Positions 1-8,323 of a DNA stretch of 64,000 bases are shown piece after piece. The stretch's first letter is position 1, and every line of letters begins with the position of its first letter. The stretch covers positions 992,001 through 1,056,000 of the forward strand of contig OW818639.1 in NCBI GenBank assembly GCA_942492795.1. Direction: 5' to 3'. The DNA comes from RGIG3178 sp942492795 (lineage in GTDB: Bacteria > Bacillota > Clostridia > Christensenellales > QAND01). Both the position numbers and the translations under genes were made by a program. A model generated the notes under the pieces. The model was not told the origin of the DNA, made no database searches, and saw only the letters and a program-made list of their open reading frames with translations.

Positions 1-546
1 AAGGCACCGTCGGTGGTCACCACCATCACGGTTGACGGGCCATCGCCGATCAACATCCCGGGTTCCATCTTCTCGACCACCACCGCAACATATACCGCGG
101 CAGTGTTCAATCAGTACGGCGACCCGATGCCGGGCACGCCGGTTAGCTGGAGCCTTCTGTCTGCGAAGTTTGGCGTCGGCATCAATGCCGCGACGGGTGT
201 GGTAACGGTGTACGGATTTGCCAGCCAAGGCAGCATCACGGTTGTTGCCACAAACGGGGCTGTTTCAGGCAGCAAGGTTGTCAACCTGGTGGTCCCGGTC
301 AGAAGCGTTTCTCTTAACAAGACCAGCATTACGCTTCGGCTCAACAGAACCATCACATTATCAGCCACGGTACTGCCGTCAAACGCGACGAATAAAGCGG
401 TCACCTGGAGTTCCAGCGACCCGACAATCGCGAGCGTTGACGCCTCCGGCAAAGTAACCGCCAAGAAGGTCGGAACCGTGATTATCACGGTCACCACCGT
501 TGACGGCGCAAAGACAGCTACCTGTAAGGTAAAAGTTACAAGGTAG
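1..546 (+). CDS. Ig-like (BIG2) surface protein, C-terminal fragment
   Basis: The reading frame is open from the first base, so the gene starts upstream of the window; only the last 181 codons are present. Two beta-sandwich modules can be seen. The second (roughly codons 100-181) has the BIG2 pattern: VSLNKTSITLRLNRT, then a run on to AVTWSSSDPTIASVDASGKVTA and ending GTVIITVTT. BIG2 modules occur in extracellular adhesins and cell-wall proteins, where they act as spacers or carbohydrate/protein-binding folds. The protein stops shortly after the last module with no LPXTG or S-layer motif, so any anchor lies upstream. A strong hairpin follows the stop. Confidence 0.8.
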   Translation, partial: KAPSVVTTITVDGPSPINIPGSIFSTTTATYTAAVFNQYGDPMPGTPVSWSLLSAKFGVGINAATGVVTVYGFASQGSITVVATNGAVSGSKVVNLVVPVRSVSLNKTSITLRLNRTITLSATVLPSNATNKAVTWSSSDPTIASVDASGKVTAKKVGTVIITVTTVDGAKTATCKVKVTR

Positions 547-579
547 GACGACAAAAGCAAAAACAGAACGTGGTTAAAA

Positions 580-611
580 GAAGGCCTCCTGTTGTAAAAC
601 AGGAGGCCTTC
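580..611. terminator. hairpin terminator between convergent genes
   Basis: A perfect 14-bp stem (580-593 with 598-611) closes on a GTAA loop. On the minus strand the stem is followed by a short T run, and on the plus strand there is none. It lies between the convergent Ig-like gene and the baeRF gene and probably serves mainly the minus-strand gene. Confidence 0.7.
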
Positions 612-698
612 CGGCTATCGTCGGATTTTCAGCAAAGGGAGGAGATGGGTTTGCTTAACTTTGTTTGTCCGCTAAACGCACTTAAAACCGTATTGCGA

Positions 699-1841
699 TC
701 AGTAGCGAAAAAGTGCGGCAATGCCCGTATCGCTGATCATGGTCTCTTTTTTAAGCACCACAACATTTCCCTTTTGTGCCAGCACAAGTTCTGCCACGTC
801 ATCCAGAATATCATCGGTATCAGGATCATCCAATTGGCCCAATTCAATTTCACCCGTATCCGGGTTAATTTTCCCCGGTATAATCCTTTCGGCCTCGACA
901 AAAAGGGTTCCGATCCTGCCTTCAACGGCGGCTTTGGCAACGGATATCAAATCATCCGATCCCGATGCGTTGGCTATCGCCGTGTTTAAGCTATCAAGCA
1001 AAGTCTGTGTCTTCTTCTCACGGATCGCTGCCAGAATCGCCATGGCTTTTTCCCGAAGCTCCTCTGATTCAAAGGAGCGAAAAGACCCCTTGATGCCTTC
1101 GGACTGCAAATAAGGATTGTTGCTGATTTTCATAAACAGGTTGTGATGCTCGCTCAAGGCTACCAAAACAAGGGGCAGTTTGGATGGCTTTGAGTAAGTA
1201 TCCATAACAAACTTGTCGACATATCGGAAGAATTTCTCCCTGTCGATATCAATTTCATCCTTCCTTCCGCCCTGGCCGTGATGGACCGGACTGTTGGAGC
1301 CTGCGCTCGTCCCCTGCGATAAATATTCTTGCGTAAATTGATCCCCCAGCACTGCGTTTATGGTTCGGGGCGTTTTCGGATCGAATGTCAATTCCTCCAG
1401 GTTATCCCTGTTGCCTTCGAATAGGGTAAATTCATTCCCGTCCAAGCCCAGCAGCTGGTATTTGTCATCGGTTTGAAACATCCGTATCAGCGGTTTGATG
1501 TGAAAGCTGTCCGCTACGACAGAGAGCGCTTTTACCGGTTGCTGCAGCCTGTAAACAATGCATTGACGAAGGCTTGCGAATATCGCCAAGCCCTTTTGGG
1601 AATGTTTCCAAAAGGATATATCTTCGGCTAATTGGACGAACAAGTCTTGAATGGGGGCAATATCTCTTTTGGAATGCGTTTGTCTGAGCTCGTTTTCAAC
1701 GTCACGGGCGAGATTTTTAAACAGGACGGAATCCTGCTTTTTTTCGGACTGCCCATGCACGGGCAGATAGATAGAAATGAGGGGTCCCACTTTTTCAAAC
1801 AGAAGCGCGTTTGGGAATTCCTTTGCGATTTCATATGTCAT
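699..1841 (-). CDS. baeRF-family protein (bacterial eRF1-like)
   Basis: 380 residues. The sequence resembles the bacterial archaeo-eukaryotic release-factor (baeRF) families: an N-terminal segment with PLISIYLPVHG, a middle domain around DREKFFRYVDKFVMD, then SKLPLVLVALSEHH and a C-terminal eRF1 domain-3-like part ending VVVLKKETMISDTGIAALFRY. The family is related to eRF1/Pelota and is thought to act on ribosomes or RNA, but most members are uncharacterised. The start at 1841 is supported by AAGGAGG nine bases upstream. It appears monocistronic, with the hairpin at 580-611 downstream. Assignment is by motif memory; the subfamily is not settled. Confidence 0.65.
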   Translation of the reverse strand: MTYEIAKEFPNALLFEKVGPLISIYLPVHGQSEKKQDSVLFKNLARDVENELRQTHSKRDIAPIQDLFVQLAEDISFWKHSQKGLAIFASLRQCIVYRLQQPVKALSVVADSFHIKPLIRMFQTDDKYQLLGLDGNEFTLFEGNRDNLEELTFDPKTPRTINAVLGDQFTQEYLSQGTSAGSNSPVHHGQGGRKDEIDIDREKFFRYVDKFVMDTYSKPSKLPLVLVALSEHHNLFMKISNNPYLQSEGIKGSFRSFESEELREKAMAILAAIREKKTQTLLDSLNTAIANASGSDDLISVAKAAVEGRIGTLFVEAERIIPGKINPDTGEIELGQLDDPDTDDILDDVAELVLAQKGNVVVLKKETMISDTGIAALFRY

Positions 1842-2002
1842 ACAAATCAGCCTCCTTCCGTGGAATCAGCGGTTTGCGGGACGGGTCTTTCACCGTCGGC
1901 ATGATGGATTTGGTACCGTCCCAGCGAGCTTTGTGCATCATTTGCTTGCTTTTTTATCACATGCAGGAATCCTGTAAGCCTGTTGTTCACCGGAACTCGA
2001 TT

Positions 2003-2206
2003 TTAAAGGATTCTTTGTCCTCTTATAATTCTTATCAGAACTGCAATAATGACTACTACGAGCAGAAGGTGGATCAATCCGCCCAAGGTAACTGCCGTAA
2101 GCATACCAACAATCCATAAACCTACCAAAAAAACAGCTATTGCTATTGCAGCTTTCCAAACAATCCATGTAAAGCCAATCAACAAAACAGCCAGCGCCCA
2201 CACCAT
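2003..2206 (-). CDS. small membrane protein, DUF5670 / lmo0937-like
   Basis: 67 residues, almost entirely hydrophobic: two predicted membrane helices, the second reading GGLIHLLLVVVIIAVLIRII before a basic tail. This GLIHLLLV...IRII pattern is typical of the short lmo0937-like family. A longer reading from 2251 is possible, but the start at 2206 has AAAGGGTGAT at correct spacing and gives the usual family length. Function is unknown; members of the family are small envelope proteins. Its upstream region (2207-2435) is AT-rich and carries a perfect inverted repeat. Confidence 0.65.
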   Translation of the reverse strand: MVWALAVLLIGFTWIVWKAAIAIAVFLVGLWIVGMLTAVTLGGLIHLLLVVVIIAVLIRIIRGQRIL

Positions 2207-2300
2207 ACAGATCACCCTTTCGACGATGGAATTCAGGAGGAGTGAAAGCACGATAAAATTTCACTGTTTCATCATGTTGGTCCCAGTCCTTCCTGAACGG

Positions 2301-2324
2301 TACAAATATCATACTATATTTGTA
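2301..2324. promoter_or_regulatory. inverted repeat upstream of the DUF5670-like gene
   Basis: TACAAATAT and its exact complement ATATTTGTA are separated by six bases in the AT-rich stretch 2290-2400 upstream of the minus-strand gene ending at 2003. It could be an operator for a dimeric regulator. No other gene is seen in 2207-2435. Confidence 0.35.
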
Positions 2325-2435
2325 TAAATAATTCAATGTATTGATACAATAATGAGTATTCATATAATTAATAACCCACTGAATTTGCTCAAAACGGCGA
2401 TGTGCGTTTATGGAATTATCATCGGGCCGAATGAT

Positions 2436-2475
2436 GAGAAAACCGCCTCCCGATGATGCCGGGAAGCGGCTTTGT
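2436..2475 (-). terminator. terminator of the SDR gene
   Basis: On the minus strand an 11-bp GC-rich stem with a six-base loop (CATCAT) ends in TTTTCTC, about 35 bases after the stop codon of the dehydrogenase. Confidence 0.75.
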
Positions 2476-2506
2476 GTAAGGAGCAAACGGAGTTTAGACG
2501 GCTGTG

Positions 2507-3274
2507 TCAACCCCCGGGGCACATCATGGTGCCGCCGCTGCAATCCACCACGGCGCCGCAGATTTGCTTGGCCATCGGGGAACACAAAAAGGCGGCCACA
2601 TTGCCCATATCGATGGGCATCGCCCAGCCAACGCGCAAAAACTTTTCCTTCGTCTTTTCGCCTTCGCTGCCCGGCAGATAGCTGTTCGTTCGCACATATC
2701 CGGGGACGATGCCGTTGACGTATATACCGAAATCGATCAGTTCGTTGGCCATGGAGCGCGTCATGGCCGTCTCCCCGCCCTTGCTGGTGTTATAAGCGGT
2801 TTTGTATAAGCTGTTGGATACAATCGCCGATTTGGCCAGCACATTGACGATATGCCCGCCGTGCCCTGCCGCTTTTAGATCGTGCACGAACCGTCTTGAA
2901 ACAGAAAACACGTGGTTTAGCACGCCATCCATCGATTTGACCCAGCCTTCGTACGTCATGGTATCGATGGGACCGCGCGCATAGGTTTTGGCCGCGTTGT
3001 TGACCAGGATATCGACCAGCCCCAGCTTTGCGTTGGCCTCGTCGAAAGCGGCCTCCACCTGATTGGGGAACGTGACATCCGCCTTGACGGCGATCGCACG
3101 TACGCCATAGGTCTGTGCCAAATCGCGCGCGAACGCCTGGCTGCCCTCATCATCCGAGCGGTAAACGGCGACGATGTCCGCGCCTTCCCGGGCCAACGCC
3201 GTCGCGCATCCGGCGCCAATGCCCTTGGTGCCGCCGGTGATCAACGCGATCCGGCCCTTTAGCTGCAAATCCAT
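2507..3274 (-). CDS. short-chain dehydrogenase/reductase (SDR)
   Basis: 255 residues, the usual SDR length. The NAD(P)-binding motif is TGGTKGIGAG near residue 12, NNAA is near residue 90 and the catalytic YNTSK lies near residue 160 (Tyr and Lys present). The Ser of the usual triad is probably in AKSAIVSNS. The C-terminus has GYVRTN and ends CSGGTMMCPGG. It is a classical FabG-like cytoplasmic oxidoreductase; the substrate cannot be told. The start at 3274 has GGAGGAG about ten bases upstream; an upstream in-frame Met at 3331 lacks such a site. Single gene with its own terminator. Confidence 0.9.
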   Translation of the reverse strand: MDLQLKGRIALITGGTKGIGAGCATALAREGADIVAVYRSDDEGSQAFARDLAQTYGVRAIAVKADVTFPNQVEAAFDEANAKLGLVDILVNNAAKTYARGPIDTMTYEGWVKSMDGVLNHVFSVSRRFVHDLKAAGHGGHIVNVLAKSAIVSNSLYKTAYNTSKGGETAMTRSMANELIDFGIYVNGIVPGYVRTNSYLPGSEGEKTKEKFLRVGWAMPIDMGNVAAFLCSPMAKQICGAVVDCSGGTMMCPGG

Positions 3275-3754
3275 ACCATCTCTCCTCCCAAACAAACAAT
3301 GTATACCAAAATGACAGTAAATACTGATCATACAAGGTCATAGGCTGTTTCCCGGAATATATCAGCTGCCATACAATCAATTCTCTTTGCTTTGCATAGC
3401 TGGCATGACCGGTTCTGTTGAGCGTTTCAATCGGCTTCTTGGATATGATCTGAAGGATTTGGTGTGCAGGATACAAAATGATTTTCAGCAAACATTTCTA
3501 TGCTTGTTGCTTCCAAAGCAAGCATGGAAATTCAATCGATTAATACTATTATATCCCTATGTTTTTATACTTCAATACTTGTTTCTTGCCCGATGAAAAA
3601 ATCATAAAACGGATATTTGTATTCGTGCCCGGCAGGCGCGGTTTCGCAGTTGTCATTGCATGGGTTTAGAACAGGCAGTGCCAATATACGAGGACAAAGC
3701 ATTTCCAATAGATACATCAACCAAAAAAAAGGAAGCGACGGACCATCGTTGACA
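3275..3754. other. intergenic region without genes
   Basis: About 480 bases between the divergent SDR gene and the promoter of the molybdenum locus. Short open frames here (for example 3617-3799) lack ribosome binding sites and resemble nothing known. A small hairpin is centred near 3512. I see no other structure. Confidence 0.5.
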
Positions 3755-3784
3755 TTGACATGTTCTGCAAACCCAACGTATAAT
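3755..3784 (+). promoter_or_regulatory. promoter of the first Mo/W-pterin operon
   Basis: A perfect TTGACA (3755-3760) and perfect TATAAT (3779-3784) are separated by 18 bases. The expected transcription start near 3791 lies just upstream of the P1 stem of the structured leader, so the whole leader would be transcribed. Confidence 0.85.
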
Positions 3785-3807
3785 TCTAATAAATCATAAT
3801 AAATACA

Positions 3808-3903
3808 ATGCTTCGAGTTTTGGTTCCTAAAGCGTTTGCCATGGAGCCAAAGCCGTTAGGGTGTTCGGGGAAACCGGGGCGCCTACCGCTTGTAAAGGAG
3901 CAT
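3808..3903 (+). ncRNA. Moco/Tuco-type riboswitch candidate 1
   Basis: A 96-nt structured leader. P1 is ATGCTTC (3808-3814) pairing with GGAGCAT (3897-3903). P2 is TTGGTTCC (3820-3827) with GGAGCCAA (3843-3850), closing a conserved loop with TAAAG...GCCAT. A second arm opens at AGGGTG (3858-3863), is capped by a GAAA tetraloop (3870-3873) and closes with CGCCT, followed by ACCG and GTAAAGG. The CGCCTxCCG...AAAGG 3' part and the AGGG arm match my memory of the E. coli moaA leader (Rfam RF01055). The same layout recurs at 12680 and 17692. The downstream genes are pterin/molybdenum-related. The P3 arm of the classic Moco class seems absent. Confidence 0.75.
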
Positions 3904-3931
3904 ATCGAACCCTCTATTTGGGTTACTGTTT

Positions 3932-3967
3932 GTTCTGCGTCAAGCGATGCAGGACATTTTTTGTTTT
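3932..3967 (+). terminator. expression-platform terminator of riboswitch 1
   Basis: A ten-base-pair stem (3932-3941 with 3946-3955, loop AAGC) followed by ATTTTTTGTTTT. Lying between the aptamer and the first gene, it suggests control by premature termination. Confidence 0.8.
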
Positions 3968-4042
3968 AACAGAGCAATTTGAAATCAAGGATTTCCGTAA
4001 AAAAGTGTAAAAAAAAATATAGATGGGTTCAGGAGGTTTGAG

Positions 4043-5104
4043 ATGAGACAAAAACATTGGGTGCTCGCAGCGGTTTTGACGGGCTTGATGATGCTTGCAA
4101 GCGCATGCACATCGGCATCCGTAACCGCACCAACCGCACAGCAAATGCCGACACCGGCAGCGTCGTCCAACAAATTGGCCATCGTTGGCGCAGGACTCGA
4201 AATTTCAATGAGTTTTGACGAGTTAAAAGCAAGCAAGCAGGTGGAAATAAGCACAAAAAACATCAGCTCTACCGGAGAGGTGACCAAGGTCACTGCCAAG
4301 GGCATTTCACTCACGGCACTGCTGTTGGAGAAGGGCGTCAAACAGGCGGATCTTGACAGCGTCACGTTTACCGCGGCGGACGGCTACATCATGACCGTGC
4401 CAAAGGACATCCTCAAAGCGCGCGAGCTGTTCATCCTGTGCGAAATGGACGGAAAAGCCTTGACCACACCCCGCAGCGCCGTACCTGAAGAGCGAGCCAT
4501 GTACTGGGTAAGGGATTTGGTCAAGGTTGAGCTTTCTACACAGGCGGCGGTCAGCGGCAGCGTGAAAAAGATCATCCTGTTCAAATCGGGCGCTGCCAAG
4601 CTGGAATCCGCCATGCTCAACAACAGGGGCGACAAAGTTGCGTCCATGTCGCTGAACCTGTTCTGCAAAACATATCTGAAAAAGCTTCCCACCGGGTCCG
4701 TCGTCATGCGTGCCGAAGACGGATTTGAAAAGGGTGAAAAAGCCGACGTGTTTTTAACTTGCTATGTCACATACACGGACCAGGACGCTCCGCTTTATTT
4801 TTCGGAAACCTTAGCGGACGGCATGCGTGTGAAAAAGCTGATGGCGGTTTTATCCGGCGACGAAGCGGTTTATTTCGGGGACAAGACCATTAAGATTCCC
4901 GATCTTTTGACCAAGAGCGGCTTGGCCAAAGCAAAAAGCTACGACGTGACAGCTGTCGACGGATTTAAGCTGACAGTATCGCATCAGGAGCTTATAAACG
5001 GCAGCCTGCAATACGTGGACGGCAGCTTTACCGCTGTGTTTCCGGATGTTACAAAATCGGGCGGGAACGTCAAAAATGTTTTGAGCATCTCGATCGTTGA
5101 TTGA
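4043..5104 (+). CDS. lipoprotein with two sulfite-oxidase-like pterin-binding domains
   Basis: 353 residues. The signal peptide ends in a lipobox (LASAC, Cys near residue 22), so the protein is tethered to the outer face of the membrane. Residues about 50-170 follow the oxidoreductase molybdopterin-binding fold (PF00174-like): MSFDELKAS, then GISLTALLLEKGV, FTAADGYIMTVP, a DGKALTTPRSAVP segment and YWVRDLVKVEL. A second, more divergent copy occupies about 180-353 (IKIPDLLTKSGL, VDGFKLTV). The Mo-ligating Cys of true sulfite oxidases is not seen, so I infer ligand binding rather than catalysis. First gene after riboswitch 1; ATG at 4043 follows GGAGG. Confidence 0.7.
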   Translation: MRQKHWVLAAVLTGLMMLASACTSASVTAPTAQQMPTPAASSNKLAIVGAGLEISMSFDELKASKQVEISTKNISSTGEVTKVTAKGISLTALLLEKGVKQADLDSVTFTAADGYIMTVPKDILKARELFILCEMDGKALTTPRSAVPEERAMYWVRDLVKVELSTQAAVSGSVKKIILFKSGAAKLESAMLNNRGDKVASMSLNLFCKTYLKKLPTGSVVMRAEDGFEKGEKADVFLTCYVTYTDQDAPLYFSETLADGMRVKKLMAVLSGDEAVYFGDKTIKIPDLLTKSGLAKAKSYDVTAVDGFKLTVSHQELINGSLQYVDGSFTAVFPDVTKSGGNVKNVLSISIVD

Positions 5105-5141
5105 CAAAAACGGACCCACCATGAAAGAGAGAGGTATAAAA

Positions 5142-5711
5142 ATGAAAAAGAGACTGCTTGTTATTCTTCTTTCTGCACTGTTGATCGTCATAAGTGCAGG
5201 GTGTGCTTCCTCGGCAGCCAATACCATCCAGACGGCAGCCGCAACCCAATCGCCTGTTTCCACAGCGGCTGCAACGGCAACCGCAGCGCAAACCCCGGCG
5301 CCGACTCCTTTGACGGACAAAAGCGCAGTGGTTTTAACATTTGAAGGCGCGACGAAAAAATCAATGACGCTGGGCGAGTTCCAGGCGCTGGCGCAAGTCA
5401 CAAAAAACCTGTCCTTTACCAACAGCAAAGGCGGGACAACGAGCGGCGCTTATAAAGGCGTACATTGGAAGGATCTTATCAAAGCGATCGGCGTGACGAA
5501 GTATTCCGCGCTTGATATTACGGCATCCGACAGCTACAAAACGCAAGTGACCGCCGCAATGGTGGACGATGCGGATTCGCTGTTTGCGTTTGAGAAGGAC
5601 GGAAAACAAATCGGCAGCAGGGGCAACGGATATATCTGGTTCTGCCCCAGCGGCAATTTCACTGCCAATTACCAGTGCAAATACATCGTGACGATCAAAA
5701 TCATACCGTAA
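5142..5711 (+). CDS. lipoprotein with one sulfite-oxidase-like domain
   Basis: 189 residues. Lipobox VISAGC (Cys near 21) is followed by an Ala/Thr-rich linker of about 40 residues and then one domain of the same fold as the preceding gene: SMTLGEFQALA, GVHWKDLIKAIGV, ITASDSYKTQV. There is no conserved Cys ligand. The linker suggests a flexible surface-displayed binding module. The start at 5142 is preferred over the in-frame ATG at 5121 because it directly precedes the MKKR signal peptide and has AGAGAGG at good spacing. It is the second gene of the riboswitch-1 operon, 37 bases after the previous stop. Confidence 0.65.
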   Translation: MKKRLLVILLSALLIVISAGCASSAANTIQTAAATQSPVSTAAATATAAQTPAPTPLTDKSAVVLTFEGATKKSMTLGEFQALAQVTKNLSFTNSKGGTTSGAYKGVHWKDLIKAIGVTKYSALDITASDSYKTQVTAAMVDDADSLFAFEKDGKQIGSRGNGYIWFCPSGNFTANYQCKYIVTIKIIP

Positions 5712-5726
5712 GGTGAGGGCTTTTCT

Positions 5727-6278
5727 TTGCAACCTCGTAAAAACAACCGCTTTACATTGACAGATTACATTCTCATCGCGATGATGGCGAGCCTTGGCAT
5801 TGCAATCAAGGGCGTGGTGGTGCAGCTTGCGCACATCATCACCGGGCCGCTGTTCATCCCCGGCGGCGTCGTCGCGGGCGGCTTTTACATGATGTTCCTC
5901 GTGCTGGGTACCGCTGTTACGCAAAAATACGGCGCCGCAACGTTGGTGGCGCTTGTGCAGGCTGTGCTCGTCATCGTGACGGGCACTCTTGGCACGCACG
6001 GCGCCGCAAGCCTTCTTACCTATACGCTGCCAGGCCTTTGCGTTGACGGATTGTTTCTGATCATGCGCCACAAAGGCTGCTGCGCGCTGTGCTGTTTTTT
6101 GGGCGGCGTCGTGGCCAACATGGCCGGAAGCTATGCGGTAAACCTCGCCATTTTCAACCTCTCGCTGATCCCGCTGCTGTTGAGCCTGAGCGCGGCAGCT
6201 CTGTCGGGCGGCTTGGGAGGGCTCGTTGCCTACGCGCTTGCAAAACAGATCCGAAAACTTGGCGTTTTAAGAGCATAG
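5727..6278 (+). CDS. ECF transporter S component (substrate-binding membrane subunit)
   Basis: 183 residues, about six hydrophobic helices, starting at TTG 5727 with AAGGTGAGG upstream. Size, hydrophobicity and the GPLFIPGGVVAGGFYM pattern fit an S component of an energy-coupling-factor importer, and both ECF ATPases and EcfT are encoded a few genes downstream in the same operon. S components bind a vitamin-like ligand or metal; this one belongs to none of the named families (BioY, ThiT, RibU) that I can recognise. The riboswitch and the neighbouring pterin-binding proteins make molybdopterin, a precursor, or Mo/W the best guesses, which is inference. Confidence 0.7.
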   Translation: MQPRKNNRFTLTDYILIAMMASLGIAIKGVVVQLAHIITGPLFIPGGVVAGGFYMMFLVLGTAVTQKYGAATLVALVQAVLVIVTGTLGTHGAASLLTYTLPGLCVDGLFLIMRHKGCCALCCFLGGVVANMAGSYAVNLAIFNLSLIPLLLSLSAAALSGGLGGLVAYALAKQIRKLGVLRA

Positions 6279-6288
6279 GAGAATACAA

Positions 6289-7791
6289 ATGAAAAACACG
6301 GTTCCAATTACAGCCGCAAAAAAAACTGTCCGTTTATCTGCGGTGCTGCTGACTTCTCTTTTGCTGCTCACTTCGTGCAGCGCGGCACCCAAAACAGATG
6401 CCAAGGCTGTTTATTCTCCCACGCTTGTAATCACAGGCGATGTTGTGAAGGAGCTTTCCATCAAAGAGCTTGCGCCGTATCCGGTGCATACCGTCAAGGA
6501 CGACGGTACGGACGTTTCCTGCATCCTGCTCAAAGATGCGTTGAATGCCGCGCAGGTACAGGGCGAGGAACTCCTTGTGTACTTTTCATCGCCCGACGGC
6601 ATCATGGCGTCCATGCCGTACGAACAGGCAATCAACTGTTATATTACGCTTTGCGAAACCGGATGGACGCTGATCGCACCCAACCATCCGCCCCAAGCCA
6701 ATGTGAAGGAAATGACCAATATCGTCGTTTGCGCGCAGGGATTTTCGCAGACCGAGCGGTGCTTTCGCGTCAACGACGGCGATATTGGCAAAACGTATTC
6801 CTACGGACAACTGTTTCTGATGGATACCGTTTCCTCCGTCGTTTTGGAAGGTGAACCGAAAAAGCAAGCAAACGGTGTGACATACAATGTGAACGCTTAT
6901 ACGAGGCGCAACCTCATTGCGTTGTCACAGGTCACGGGCAAATCCGAAGGCACGGCGATATGCTATGTTCAGGACGGTTCGCAGATCAAGATCGAGCTTA
7001 ACGGATATCTGCACTGGCAAGGAAACAGCGTGGATTATGTCGCCGCAAACCGCCGCAATCGAATAGCCGATGTGACGGGCATTTGGCTCAACGCGCCGCA
7101 GGCATCCGTGACGGATGTTGCCCCGATTGCAATCGGCAATTTGACCAAGGGAAAGGTGCTTGTCATTGAGATAGACGGGCTTGGCTATGGGGCATACCGG
7201 CAGTTTACGCAAAACGGCTGCGATACGCTCAAGCGTTTTAGCGTCCAACAGGCGCGAGCCGTTATGCCTTCCATCTCCAATGTGTCGCTTGCCGCGATCG
7301 TGAGCGGACAAACGCCGGACAAGACAACGGTTAAGGAACGCAAGGACCGAACCGTCGCCGTTGACGACATGTTCAAAACTGCAGCCGGCATGGGCAAAAC
7401 CTGCGCCGTGATCGAGGGGGATACCCTGCTTGTGACGATGAGCCTGGATCAGACCCTCAACGCCGACACAAACGGCAACGGCCATACGGACGATGAAGTG
7501 CAAAAGAGCGCCCTTTTAGCGGTTGCGTCCGGCATCGATCTGGTGTATGTGCATTATCATGGGCTGGATGATGTCGGCCATACCACAGGCCCGTTCTCGG
7601 ACGAGGCACTTTTAAAGGCCAGGGAGATCGATCAATACATAAAAGCCCTGACATCGGGCTTCTCCGGCACGGTACTATTGATTGCCGATCACGGCATGCA
7701 CAGGGTGGACAACGCGGATAAGCTTGGCGTGCACGGAACGTTCATGCCAGCGGATATGATCGTCCCGCTGGGGATATGGAGAAAAAAGTGA
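6289..7791 (+). CDS. lipoprotein: pterin-binding-like domains fused to an alkaline-phosphatase-superfamily phosphoesterase
   Basis: 500 residues. Lipobox LLTSC near residue 30. Residues about 45-155 and 160-270 look like two sulfite-oxidase-type domains (ELSIKELAPYPV, VSCILLKDALNAA, FSSPDGIMASMP; later NGYLHWQG). From about 280 a type I phosphodiesterase/NPP-like domain begins: VIEIDGLGYGAY (metal Asp), AVMPSISNVSLAAIVSG (nucleophile Ser region), HGLDDVGHTTGP (Asp and His), LLIADHGM (Asp-His) and HGTF (His). All metal ligands of the superfamily appear present, so it should be an active secreted phosphatase or pyrophosphatase. In this operon it could trim a phosphate or nucleotide from a pterin cofactor before uptake. 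That role is inference; the fold assignment is firm. Confidence 0.75.
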   Translation: MKNTVPITAAKKTVRLSAVLLTSLLLLTSCSAAPKTDAKAVYSPTLVITGDVVKELSIKELAPYPVHTVKDDGTDVSCILLKDALNAAQVQGEELLVYFSSPDGIMASMPYEQAINCYITLCETGWTLIAPNHPPQANVKEMTNIVVCAQGFSQTERCFRVNDGDIGKTYSYGQLFLMDTVSSVVLEGEPKKQANGVTYNVNAYTRRNLIALSQVTGKSEGTAICYVQDGSQIKIELNGYLHWQGNSVDYVAANRRNRIADVTGIWLNAPQASVTDVAPIAIGNLTKGKVLVIEIDGLGYGAYRQFTQNGCDTLKRFSVQQARAVMPSISNVSLAAIVSGQTPDKTTVKERKDRTVAVDDMFKTAAGMGKTCAVIEGDTLLVTMSLDQTLNADTNGNGHTDDEVQKSALLAVASGIDLVYVHYHGLDDVGHTTGPFSDEALLKAREIDQYIKALTSGFSGTVLLIADHGMHRVDNADKLGVHGTFMPADMIVPLGIWRKK

Positions 7792-7801
7792 GGTGCTTCG
7801 C

Positions 7802-8323
7802 ATGAACAAACAAACGCGCATCGTGATAGCCGCCGTAATCGCCCTCGGAGTGATGGTTGGGCTGTTCGCCTTTCTGAACAGGGGCAGCGTGGCGGAAAAA
7901 AAGCGCATTGAAACGGATGCGGTCTTTAAGATAACGCAAGGCGGAAAAACGCTGTGCGAAGTCAGCATGGCGGACATTGAAGCCGTCGGGACAAAAGACA
8001 TCAAGGCTACGATGGACACCAGCAAGACCGAACCGACGCAGGTCGCGTTCACGGCAGCAGAAGTCAAAGCCATCCTAGCATATAAAAAGATTTCACTCGA
8101 CGGCGTCACAACGTTGGAATTCCGTGCGCTGGACGGATACGCTTCCGCTGTGACCATAGAGGAGATGCAAGCGGAGCAGAATGTTTATATCTGCATCAAA
8201 ATGAACGGCAAAGCATTGGGCACAAAATCCGAAGGCGGTACGGGTCCGTATCTCATGGTCATCAAAAGCGCGACATACTCGCAGCGCTGGTGCAAATTCC
8301 TCGAAGAGATCGTGCTTAAATGA
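7802..8323 (+). CDS. membrane-anchored single sulfite-oxidase-like domain protein
   Basis: 173 residues. One N-terminal hydrophobic helix without a lipobox (residues 8-25), then one domain of the same fold as the other surface proteins of the operon: CEVSMADIEAVG, FTAAEVKAILAYK, FRALDGYASAVT, KMNGKALGTKSEGG. It lacks the catalytic Cys at the usual place. ATG at 7802 follows GAGGTG. Its last four bases overlap the start of the first ECF ATPase gene (ATGA), which ties it to the transporter and suggests it hands ligand to the S component. Confidence 0.6.
   Translation: MNKQTRIVIAAVIALGVMVGLFAFLNRGSVAEKKRIETDAVFKITQGGKTLCEVSMADIEAVGTKDIKATMDTSKTEPTQVAFTAAEVKAILAYKKISLDGVTTLEFRALDGYASAVTIEEMQAEQNVYICIKMNGKALGTKSEGGTGPYLMVIKSATYSQRWCKFLEEIVLK

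Noticed and set aside
1938..2585. 215-codon open frame on the minus strand
   Set aside because: It overlaps the DUF5670-like gene and the end of the SDR gene, has low-complexity composition and resembles nothing.
3617..3799. 60-codon open frame upstream of riboswitch 1
   Set aside because: No ribosome site and it runs across the perfect TTGACA/TATAAT promoter.
3808..3903. TPP, FMN, cobalamin or SAM riboswitch
   Set aside because: None of their conserved cores (for example CTGAGA or GCCACTG boxes) is present; the shared signature of the three leaders fits only the Moco/Tuco type among those I know.
4043..5104. Active sulfite oxidase or YedY-like enzyme
   Set aside because: The Cys that ligates Mo in that family is not seen in any of the surface proteins.
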